From assembly GCA_041164425.1 (NCBI GenBank), contig JBEAPO010000130.1:1-47473 (forward strand): DNA of 47,473 nucleotides, in the 5' to 3' direction. The notes under the pieces were generated by a model, which made no database searches, was not told the DNA's origin, and saw nothing but the letters and a program-made list of their open reading frames with translations. A program made the translations under genes and the position numbers. This stretch comes from F1-20-MAGs119 sp041164425. Lineage in GTDB: Bacteria; Actinomycetota; Acidimicrobiia; Acidimicrobiales; Ilumatobacteraceae. The number at the start of each line of letters is the position of its first letter. The first letter of the stretch is position 1. Shown piece by piece: positions 23,602 through 30,588 of this stretch.

Positions 23602-24986
23602 CTCTCCGCAAGAAACTCGCACTCGTCACCGGACTCATCACGTTGGTGACTGTCGGCGTGCTCGCCGTCAGCGCGTACGTCATCGCGAGCCACGAACTGC
23701 GCTCGCAGGTCGACGATTCGTTGAAGTCACGTGCTGCGACGATCGTGCGCGAAATCGACCGGGCACTCGACCGTCCCGACTTCTTCGGTCGCCAACGAGT
23801 GCCGTTGGGGCCCACGTTGCTGCAACCCGAGTTCGATGCCGTCACGCAGGTGATCGATGCAAACGGCGCGATTCTCGCCAGCCTCGGGCCGGCTGAGTTG
23901 GCCGTCAGCGGTGCCGACCTCGAACTCGCCGCGTCGAACGTCGGCTTCGCTGGCCGCTTCACCAACGCCGATGTGGGCGACAAGGCGTACCGCGTCTACA
24001 CACTGTCTCTTCCCGCGGGTGGTGCCATCCAGTTGGGCAAGGACATCACCGACATCGAAGACGCCCGCGCAGGCTTGCGCACGTGGCTCATCGTCATCGG
24101 TCTCATCGGCATCGCCGTTGCGGCACTCATCGGTTGGATCATCGCGAGGCGCACGACACGGCCCATCGAGCAACTCGCCAGTTCGGCCGACGAAATCGCC
24201 CGCACGCAGAACACCAGCGATCCGATCACCATCGAAGCAAGCGGAGAGGTCGGCAACCTGGTGACCAGCTTCAACACGATGCTCGGGGCCCTCGGTCGCA
24301 GCCTCGCCCAACAGAAGCAACTCGTTCAGGACGCCAGCCACGAACTCCGCACGCCGCTCACCAGCCTGCGAGCCAATGCCGAACTACTTGAACGACCCGA
24401 CCTGCCGCCCGCCACACGCCGCGAAATCGTGAACGACATTCGCGCAGAGGTCGACGAACTTGCGGCATTGTCGAGCGAACTCTCCGCGCTCGCCACCGAC
24501 CAGAGCACCACCGAGACGACGTCGGCCGTTCGACTCGACGAGGCCGTCCAGGAACTCGTCGAGCGGGCGCAACGCCGTTCGGGGCGCGACATTCGCTTGC
24601 ACGTCGAAAACGCCGCGACCGTCGAGGTTCGACCCAACCAATTCGACCGCGCGGTGTCGAACCTCATCGACAACGCTCTGAAGTTCAGCCCCGGCCCCAC
24701 CGCCATCGACGTGTTCGTTCGCGGCTCGCGCGTCGAAGTTCACGACTCGGGCCCCGGCATTGCACCCGAGGATCGCCCGCTCGTGTTCGACCGGTTCTAC
24801 CGCGCCGCGTCAACGCGAGCGATGCCCGGTTCGGGACTCGGTCTTGCAATCGTGAAGCAGTTCGCCGACATCCACGGCGCACAAACTCTCGTCGGTGCCT
24901 CAGGCACCGGAGGTGCGATGGTCGGTCTGAATCTAGCCCCGTCCACCGCCTGGGGCGATCGAGTTCGCCCCGTCGGTTCTGAATGA
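23598..24986 (+). CDS. MprB-like sensor histidine kinase
   Basis: A 462-residue kinase: TM1 (residues 7-29), an extracellular sensor domain of about 130 residues, TM2 (about 165-187), HAMP linker (IARRTTRPIEQLASSADEIA), HisKA with phospho-His248 in DASHELRTPLTSLRAN, and a HATPase_c domain with N box NLIDNALKF, G1 DSGPGIAPED, F box VFDRFYRA, and G2 GSGLGLAIV. It is co-translated with the response regulator (ATGA-type overlap), so the pair forms one two-component system. The ligand is unknown. Its C-terminal 18 codons overlap the 3' end of the acyl-CoA dehydrogenase gene on the opposite strand by 54 bases. Confidence 0.95.
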   Translation: MTLRKKLALVTGLITLVTVGVLAVSAYVIASHELRSQVDDSLKSRAATIVREIDRALDRPDFFGRQRVPLGPTLLQPEFDAVTQVIDANGAILASLGPAELAVSGADLELAASNVGFAGRFTNADVGDKAYRVYTLSLPAGGAIQLGKDITDIEDARAGLRTWLIVIGLIGIAVAALIGWIIARRTTRPIEQLASSADEIARTQNTSDPITIEASGEVGNLVTSFNTMLGALGRSLAQQKQLVQDASHELRTPLTSLRANAELLERPDLPPATRREIVNDIRAEVDELAALSSELSALATDQSTTETTSAVRLDEAVQELVERAQRRSGRDIRLHVENAATVEVRPNQFDRAVSNLIDNALKFSPGPTAIDVFVRGSRVEVHDSGPGIAPEDRPLVFDRFYRAASTRAMPGSGLGLAIVKQFADIHGAQTLVGASGTGGAMVGLNLAPSTAWGDRVRPVGSE

Positions 24987-26189
24987 TGGATCGAACTTGC
25001 GCAGTTCGGCGCGAGCAATCGTCATCTTGTGCACTTCGTCGGGGCCGTCGGCCAGTCGCAAACCACGGATGTGGGCGTACATGCGCGACAACAGGAAATC
25101 CTGACTGACGCCACCCGCACCGTGCACCTGAATCGCGCGGTCGATGATCTTCAACGCGACGTTCGGTGCGGCGACCTTGATTGCCGCAATCTCGGTGCGC
25201 GCACCCTTGTTGCCGACCGTGTCCATCAACCACGCCGTCTTCATGGTGAGTAGACGCACCATCTCGAGTTCGATACGTGCCTCGGCAATCCAGTCCTGGA
25301 TGTTCGATCGCTCGGCCACCCGCTTGCCGAAGGTGGTGCGCGATAGCGAGCGTGAACACATCATCTCGAGTGCGCGCTCGGCTGCGCCGATCGTACGCAT
25401 GCAGTGGTGGATGCGCCCCGGGCCGAGCCGAGCCTGGCTGATCATGAAACCGTCGCCTTCGTTGGCGATGAGGTTCGACGCCGGCACACGCACGTTGTCG
25501 AACACGGTTTCCGAGTGACCCTCATGGTCAATGAAACCGAAAACCTTCAGGTTTCGCTTGATCGTCACGCCAGGCGTATCGATCGGAACGAGGATCTGAC
25601 TCTGCTGCTGGTGCGGAGGGGCCGACGGATCGGTCTTACCCATCACGATGAGGATTTTCGTCAGCGGGTGCAGACCGTTCGACGTCCACCACTTCACACC
25701 GTTCAACACGTAGTGGTCGCCGTCGCGTTCGATACGCAACGAGATGTTCGTCGCATCACTCGACGCCACAGCGGGCTCGGTCATCGCAAAGGCCGAACGG
25801 ATCTTGCCCTCGAGTAGCGGACGCAACCACATGTCCTGTTGTTCCGGGGTTCCGAACATCGTGAGGACTTCCATGTTGCCGGTGTCCGGGGCGTTGCAGT
25901 TGCACGCCTCGGGCGCGATGAACGACCGACCCATGATCTCGGCGAGAGGCGCGTACTCGGCATTGGACAGGCCCGGGCCCCATTCCTTGTGCGGCTGAAA
26001 CAGGTTCCACAATCCGCGCTTCTTTGCCTCGGCCTTCAGATCTTCCATGATCTGCGTGTGCGCGTGCGGGTTGCCCGCTTCTTCCAACTGCTGCTCGAAC
26101 ACCGGCTCGGCCGGGTAGATCTTCTCGTCCATGAAAGCGAGCAGCTTTTCGCGGTACTCCTCGCAGCGGGGGGTCAGTGCGAATTCCAT
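24933..26189 (-). CDS. Acyl-CoA dehydrogenase (ACAD10/11-like)
   Basis: A 418-residue flavoenzyme of the acyl-CoA dehydrogenase family, ACAD10/11-like branch. Seen: AFAMTEPAVASSDATNI (FAD/substrate loop), VKWWTSNGLHPL, DVRVPASN-type loop FDNVRVPASNLI, ISQARLGPGRIHHCMRTIGAAERAL, and the C-terminal IQVHGAGGVSQDFLLSRMYAHIRGLRLADGPDEVHKM, where the ADGPDEVHK block contains the acid often used as catalytic base. It oxidises acyl-CoA to the enoyl form, passing electrons to ETF. The ATG at 26189 lies 57 bp downstream of the nucleotidyltransferase stop. The extreme C-terminus (GANSIAPGGGRG) lies in the antisense overlap with the kinase gene. Chain-length specificity is unknown. Confidence 0.94.
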   Translation of the reverse strand: MEFALTPRCEEYREKLLAFMDEKIYPAEPVFEQQLEEAGNPHAHTQIMEDLKAEAKKRGLWNLFQPHKEWGPGLSNAEYAPLAEIMGRSFIAPEACNCNAPDTGNMEVLTMFGTPEQQDMWLRPLLEGKIRSAFAMTEPAVASSDATNISLRIERDGDHYVLNGVKWWTSNGLHPLTKILIVMGKTDPSAPPHQQQSQILVPIDTPGVTIKRNLKVFGFIDHEGHSETVFDNVRVPASNLIANEGDGFMISQARLGPGRIHHCMRTIGAAERALEMMCSRSLSRTTFGKRVAERSNIQDWIAEARIELEMVRLLTMKTAWLMDTVGNKGARTEIAAIKVAAPNVALKIIDRAIQVHGAGGVSQDFLLSRMYAHIRGLRLADGPDEVHKMTIARAELRKFDPSFRTDGANSIAPGGGRG

Positions 26190-26201
26190 GGGCTCACCGT
26201 A

Positions 26202-26237
26202 GCCACCCCAACTTGAACGAAGCGAAGTGGTGGTGGC
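26202..26237 (-). terminator. Imperfect hairpin between nucleotidyltransferase and acyl-CoA dehydrogenase genes
   Basis: GCCACCCCAACTT (26202-26214) pairs with AAGTGGTGGTGGC (26225-26237) over 13 positions with two mismatches, around a 10-base loop. It sits between two minus-strand genes. There is no T-tract, so it could be a T-less terminator or a processing site. Confidence 0.4.
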
Positions 26238-26246
26238 CGACGCGAA

Positions 26247-27155
26247 CTACTCGGCCCAGAGATTCGGCGGGTAATCACCCCGTGCGATGAGGTCGGCGAT
26301 CGAGGACTGCACGACTTCCTTGTCCTCGCGATAGGTGACACCGAACCACGATGAGTTGGTGCGCAGCACGCGGCATGTCGCCGCTCGCTCGTCGACGAGT
26401 TGGCCGACCGTCAACGGGATGAAGCATTCACTCTTCAATTCACCACCCGCGCGAGCGAGGAATTCGCCGAACACACGGTCGAGATGGTCGAACAACCGCG
26501 GTGTGAAACCCCACATGTTCATCGACACCGGTTCATCACCGGTCAAACGCACCACGATTCCGTCTTCGCGATTGTTGCGCGCCGCGACACCATCGCGTTC
26601 GATCTTCGTCATCTCGTCAATTGACGTGAGGAAACCGTCGGCATTCGCCGCACACACGCCGCGCGCGACACTCCCGTGGTCGGACAAGGTGTTGCGCAAT
26701 GTGAAGCCGACCATCGCGAAATCCGTTGATGAGGGATCGGCATCTTTCAGATGCGCCGACAACACGGCGTACGAATGCCGTCCGTAGAAGTCGTCGGCGT
26801 TGATGACGGCGAAGTTGCCGTGTATCTGTTCGCGTGCGCAGAGAATTGCATGCGTGGTGCCCCAGGGCTTTTCGCGGGCGGCGGGCACGGCAAATCCCGA
26901 CGGCAGACGGTCGAGTGTCTGGAACGAGAAGTCAACCTCGACACGATCGGCAAAACGGGCGGCGACCCCGGAACGGAAGGCGTCCTCGAAGTCGGGCCGA
27001 ATGATGAACACCACGCGGCCGAACCCCGCACGCAATGCGTCGTACACCGAGTAGTCAAGAATCGTTTCACCTGATGGGCCCATCGGATCGATCTGCTTCA
27101 GTCCTCCGTAACGCGAACCCATTCCAGCGGCAAGGACGACGAGTGTCGGCGACAT
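26247..27155 (-). CDS. Sugar nucleotidyltransferase-like protein (NTP_transferase family)
   Basis: A 302-residue protein with the nucleotidyltransferase fold. Seen: LVVLAAGMGSRYGGLKQIDPMGPSG (nucleotide-binding signature GxGxRxGG...K), LDYSVYDALRAGFGRVVFII, PWGTTHAILCAREQI, AVINADDFYGRHSY (metal-binding aspartate), and MNMWGFTPRLFDHL. These match the GlmU/RfbA-like superfamily, in the branch annotated simply as nucleotidyltransferase. The sugar is not predictable. The start at ATG 27155 lies 10 bases after the RsgA stop, giving a two-gene operon. A GTG three codons upstream is an alternative. No other sugar-nucleotide genes are nearby. Confidence 0.88.
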   Translation of the reverse strand: MSPTLVVLAAGMGSRYGGLKQIDPMGPSGETILDYSVYDALRAGFGRVVFIIRPDFEDAFRSGVAARFADRVEVDFSFQTLDRLPSGFAVPAAREKPWGTTHAILCAREQIHGNFAVINADDFYGRHSYAVLSAHLKDADPSSTDFAMVGFTLRNTLSDHGSVARGVCAANADGFLTSIDEMTKIERDGVAARNNREDGIVVRLTGDEPVSMNMWGFTPRLFDHLDRVFGEFLARAGGELKSECFIPLTVGQLVDERAATCRVLRTNSSWFGVTYREDKEVVQSSIADLIARGDYPPNLWAE

Positions 27156-27165
27156 CCCGAACACG

Positions 27166-28137
27166 CTAGTTCCGCTCTGCATCGGGGCGCCGCTTGCGAA
27201 ACCCGCGACGGTCTTCGGTGCGTTCGCGTTCGCGTTGTTCATCCTCGACGGCAGCCTCTTCGGCAACGAGTCTCTCCATCGCGCGCAAACGCACCGGCGA
27301 CAAAGTCCCGGCATCGATGGCCGCCCGCACCGCACAGTCGGGTTCTTCCTCGTGTTTGCAATCACGGAAACGGCACCGCTCGGACAACGCAAAGATGTCG
27401 GAGAACGCCCGTTCGATGCCGTGCCCGCTGGTCCACAACGTGACCGCGCGCAGCCCCGGCGTGTCGATGAGCCAGCCACCGCTCGGCAGAGCGACAAGGT
27501 CGGCGGCAACCGTCGTGTGGCGGCCCCGCTGGTCGCCCTCACGCACTTCGCCCGTGCGCTGCACCTCGCTTCCGACGAGAGCGTTGACGAGCGTCGACTT
27601 TCCGACTCCACTCGCTCCGAGAAGCGCGATCGTCCCACCGAGATACGGCGACAGCACGTCGAGTGTTCCCGTGTCACGAGCACTGACCGCGTGCACGGCG
27701 AGATCGGGGGCAACCGATACGACAACCGAGGTTTCACGTTCGATCTGCGTGGCATCGACGGCGTCGGCTTTCGTGAGCAGCACCACCGGCCGGGCACCAC
27801 TGTCGAAAGCGAGCACGAGTTCGCGCTCGAGCCGGCGCGGGTTCACACCACTCGGCGCCGCATGCAACAGAAAGACGACGTCGATGTTCGCGGCCACGAC
27901 GTGGGGCACTGCACGTGCCCCCTCGAACGACGCCCGACGCACGAGGGCCGAGGTACGCGGCGCCACCTGTTCGACACGCTCGCCGTCTGTGTCGATTGTC
28001 ACGTAGTCGCCGACGGCGACGTCGGCACCGATGTTGCGCACCCTTGTTTCGTTGCCCGCGGCATCGATGAGCGCACTCCAGCCTCGGTCAAGGCGGCGAA
28101 CCCGCCACTGATGGGAATTTTCTGCGCTCACCTTCAC
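27166..28137 (-). CDS. rsgA: Ribosome small-subunit-dependent GTPase RsgA (YjeQ)
   Basis: A 323-residue circularly permuted GTPase that assists 30S subunit maturation. Seen: N-terminal OB-fold part (DVAVGDYVTIDTDGERVEQV), permuted motif order with G4 VLLTKAD first, then G1 GASGVGKSTLVNAL, G3 IDTPGLRAV, and a C-terminal zinc cluster CRFRDCKHEEEPDC. The tail is basic and charged (RTEDRRGFRKRRPDAERN). The start is set at GTG 28137, the first codon giving a normal N-terminus; the open frame continues to ATG 28197, which would share its start with the divergent MMPL gene. It heads a two-gene minus-strand operon with the nucleotidyltransferase. Confidence 0.93.
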   Translation of the reverse strand: MKVSAENSHQWRVRRLDRGWSALIDAAGNETRVRNIGADVAVGDYVTIDTDGERVEQVAPRTSALVRRASFEGARAVPHVVAANIDVVFLLHAAPSGVNPRRLERELVLAFDSGARPVVLLTKADAVDATQIERETSVVVSVAPDLAVHAVSARDTGTLDVLSPYLGGTIALLGASGVGKSTLVNALVGSEVQRTGEVREGDQRGRHTTVAADLVALPSGGWLIDTPGLRAVTLWTSGHGIERAFSDIFALSERCRFRDCKHEEEPDCAVRAAIDAGTLSPVRLRAMERLVAEEAAVEDEQRERERTEDRRGFRKRRPDAERN

Positions 28138-28195
28138 GAACGCTAACGCCGACTGCCCTAGCCTGTCGGACGGCCATACCCCCCGAAAGGTCGTC

Positions 28196-30511
28196 ATGCT
28201 CTCCTCGATTGCCCGTTTCTGCGTACGTCGTCGCAGGTTCGTCGTCTTTGGTCTCTGGATACCTCTTTTCTTTGTCGTCGGCGCGCTTACCGGCGCGGCG
28301 GGCGGCAACTTCCGTACCGACTTCGTTCTTCCCGAATCCGAATCGCGCGAGGTGCAGGAACTCCTCGAGGCCGTCAACCCGACCGCGGCCGGTTTCTCCG
28401 CACAGATCGTGTTCAAGAGCGAGCTTGCCCTCACCGACTCCGACTACCGGGCATCGATCGAGGGCCTCGTCGCCGAGGTCGACACGGTCGAAGGTGTCAA
28501 CGTCGTCAGCCCGTACGTGAACCCGCAGCAGATCGCCGACTCGGGCTACATCGGGTTCGCCCGCCTCGAAATCACGAACCGCAGCCAGACCGACATGATG
28601 AAGGTCGCCGACGTCATCACCGACATCGGCGACAAGTACCGGGTACCGGGTCTGCAGATCGAATACGGCGGCGAGGCGTTCGCGAAGTTCGAGATGCCCG
28701 AGAGCGAAGCCCTCGGCTTGTTGGCTGCGATGGTGATTCTGGTCCTCGCGTTCGGCTCGATTCTCGCCATGGGTCTGCCGATCGGAACCGCACTCCTCGG
28801 ACTCGGACTCGCATCGTGCGTCGTCACATTGCTCAGCCATGTCGTGTCGATGCCCGACTTCACCACGTCGATGGTGGCGATGGTCGGCCTCGGCGTGGGC
28901 ATCGACTACGCGCTCTTCATCGTCACCCGCTACCGCGAGGGCTTGCACGAGGGACTCGACGTCGAGGACGCGATCGTCGATGCCATCGACACCAGCGGCC
29001 GCGCCGTCATCTTCGCCGGAATCACGGTCATCATCTCGCTTCTCGGCCTGTACCTCATGGGCTTGTCGTTCGTGCGCGGTCTCGCGACGGGCGCGGCCAT
29101 CGGTGTCCTCGTGATGATGGTCGCCTCGATCACACTCTTGCCCGCGCTGCTCGGCATGGTGAAGCACCGCATCGACGTCACTTCGCGCGCGGCGGTCGTC
29201 TCGCTTGCGTTGTTCGTGGTCATGTCGCTCGCTGCGATCTTCACGCACTCGCTCGGTGTGTTCTTCGCCGGCGTACTCGCGTCGATCGCGCTCGTCGCGA
29301 TCAGCTTCGTGATCAAGCCACTGCGCCGGCCGCTCGCCGTGCGCGAACCAAAGGCCCGCGAACTCACCTTCTGGTATCGCTGGAGCCGCGTCGTGCAACG
29401 ACGCCCGTGGTTCTCTCTCGTCGCGTCGTCCGCTGTGCTCGTACTTCTCGCCGTGCCGCTGTTCGACATCCGCCTCGGCTTCGGCGACACGGGCAACCAG
29501 CCCGAACGCACAACCGTCCGCAAGGCCTACGACCTTCTCGCTGAGGGCTTCGGCCCCGGTGTGAACGGCCCGTTGTTCGTCACCGTGCAGGGCGACGCCG
29601 CCGCATCACCCGATCAGTTCAACGCGTTCCTCGGAACGCTGTCACAGAGCGAGAACGTGGCCTTTGCGGTTCCCAGTCCGCTCGGCGAGAACGCGCAGGT
29701 GAACGGTGAACCGGTTGCTCTCGCGATCGTCTACCCGAAGAGCGCACCGCAGGAAGAGGCGACGACGAAACTCGTCCACACGTTGCGCGACGACGTCATT
29801 CCCGCCACCGGCGTGGTGGCAAAGGTCGGTGGCTTCACCGCCGCCAGCATCGATTTCGCCGACTATCTCGGTGGTCGCCTGCCGTTGCTCATCGCCGCTG
29901 TTCTCGTTCTGTCGTTCATTCTCTTGATGGCGGTCTTCCGCAGTCTTCTCGTTCCGCTGAAGGCAGTGGTGATGAACCTGCTCTCGATCGGCGCGGCATA
30001 CGGCCTGATCGTTGCCATCTTCCAGTGGGGCTGGGGCAAGGACCTGATCGGCGTGGGCAAGGCCGGCCCGATCGAGTCGTGGGCGCCGATGATGCTCTTC
30101 GCGATCGTCTTCGGCTTGTCCATGGACTACGAGGTGTTTCTCCTCTCGCGCATCAAAGAGGAGTACGACCGCACGAAGGACAATGCGCGCGCCGTCGCTG
30201 ATGGTCTCGCCGCCACGGCCCGCGTCATCACGGCAGCGGCCCTCATCATGGTCTGCGTCTTCTCCGCGTTCGTACTGGGTGACGACCGCCAGCTGAAGTT
30301 GTTCGGCCTCGGCATGGCCTTCGCGGTGTTCATCGACGCGACGATCGTCCGCATGGTTCTCGTGCCGGCGACGATGGAACTTCTCGGCGACCGCAACTGG
30401 TGGATTCCGAAGTGGCTCGACCGCGTGCTGCCGAAGATCGACGTCGAAGGACACCACCTCACCGTCGCCGAGATCACCGAGTCCGAACTGGCTTCCAGCC
30501 GGGCAAACTGA
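28196..30511 (+). CDS. MMPL-family RND transporter
   Basis: A 771-residue RND-type exporter of the MMPL family with two repeats. Seen: TM1 (VVFGLWIPLFFVVGAL), periplasmic domain 1, TM block with the proton-relay motif GVGIDYALFIVTRYREG, GRAVIFAGITVIISL, and in the second half GLSMDYEVFLLSRIKEEYDR with ATARVITAAALIMV. Two extra hydrophobic segments at residues about 331-380 sit between the halves. Members export lipids, siderophores or drugs across the membrane. The ribosome binding site GAAAGG precedes ATG 28196, and a TAGCCT box at 28159-28164 is a likely -10. It is divergent from rsgA. The substrate is unknown. Confidence 0.93.
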   Translation: MLSSIARFCVRRRRFVVFGLWIPLFFVVGALTGAAGGNFRTDFVLPESESREVQELLEAVNPTAAGFSAQIVFKSELALTDSDYRASIEGLVAEVDTVEGVNVVSPYVNPQQIADSGYIGFARLEITNRSQTDMMKVADVITDIGDKYRVPGLQIEYGGEAFAKFEMPESEALGLLAAMVILVLAFGSILAMGLPIGTALLGLGLASCVVTLLSHVVSMPDFTTSMVAMVGLGVGIDYALFIVTRYREGLHEGLDVEDAIVDAIDTSGRAVIFAGITVIISLLGLYLMGLSFVRGLATGAAIGVLVMMVASITLLPALLGMVKHRIDVTSRAAVVSLALFVVMSLAAIFTHSLGVFFAGVLASIALVAISFVIKPLRRPLAVREPKARELTFWYRWSRVVQRRPWFSLVASSAVLVLLAVPLFDIRLGFGDTGNQPERTTVRKAYDLLAEGFGPGVNGPLFVTVQGDAAASPDQFNAFLGTLSQSENVAFAVPSPLGENAQVNGEPVALAIVYPKSAPQEEATTKLVHTLRDDVIPATGVVAKVGGFTAASIDFADYLGGRLPLLIAAVLVLSFILLMAVFRSLLVPLKAVVMNLLSIGAAYGLIVAIFQWGWGKDLIGVGKAGPIESWAPMMLFAIVFGLSMDYEVFLLSRIKEEYDRTKDNARAVADGLAATARVITAAALIMVCVFSAFVLGDDRQLKLFGLGMAFAVFIDATIVRMVLVPATMELLGDRNWWIPKWLDRVLPKIDVEGHHLTVAEITESELASSRAN

Positions 30512-30519
30512 GCAAAAGC
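30507..30519. repeat. 13-base repeat (copy 1) at the MMPL stop codon
   Basis: ACTGAGCAAAAGC spans the MMPL stop codon and recurs exactly at 33921-33933, after tmk. A diverged form (ACTGAGGCCAAAGC) lies at 34783-34796. Function is unknown. Confidence 0.6.
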
Positions 30520-30549
30520 CAAGCGCGGCAAGCGTTCGAGCCTCGTTGC

Positions 30550-30579
30550 TTGACAATCCCGCGTCGTTTGGCGTAGCCC
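30550..30579 (+). promoter_or_regulatory. Probable topA promoter
   Basis: A consensus -35 TTGACA (30550-30555) is followed by an 18-base spacer and the -10-like TAGCCC (30574-30579). The ATG lies at 30589, so the leader is only a few bases and translation is leaderless or nearly so. No ribosome binding site is seen. Confidence 0.5.
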
Positions 30580-30588
30580 ATAACGCAC

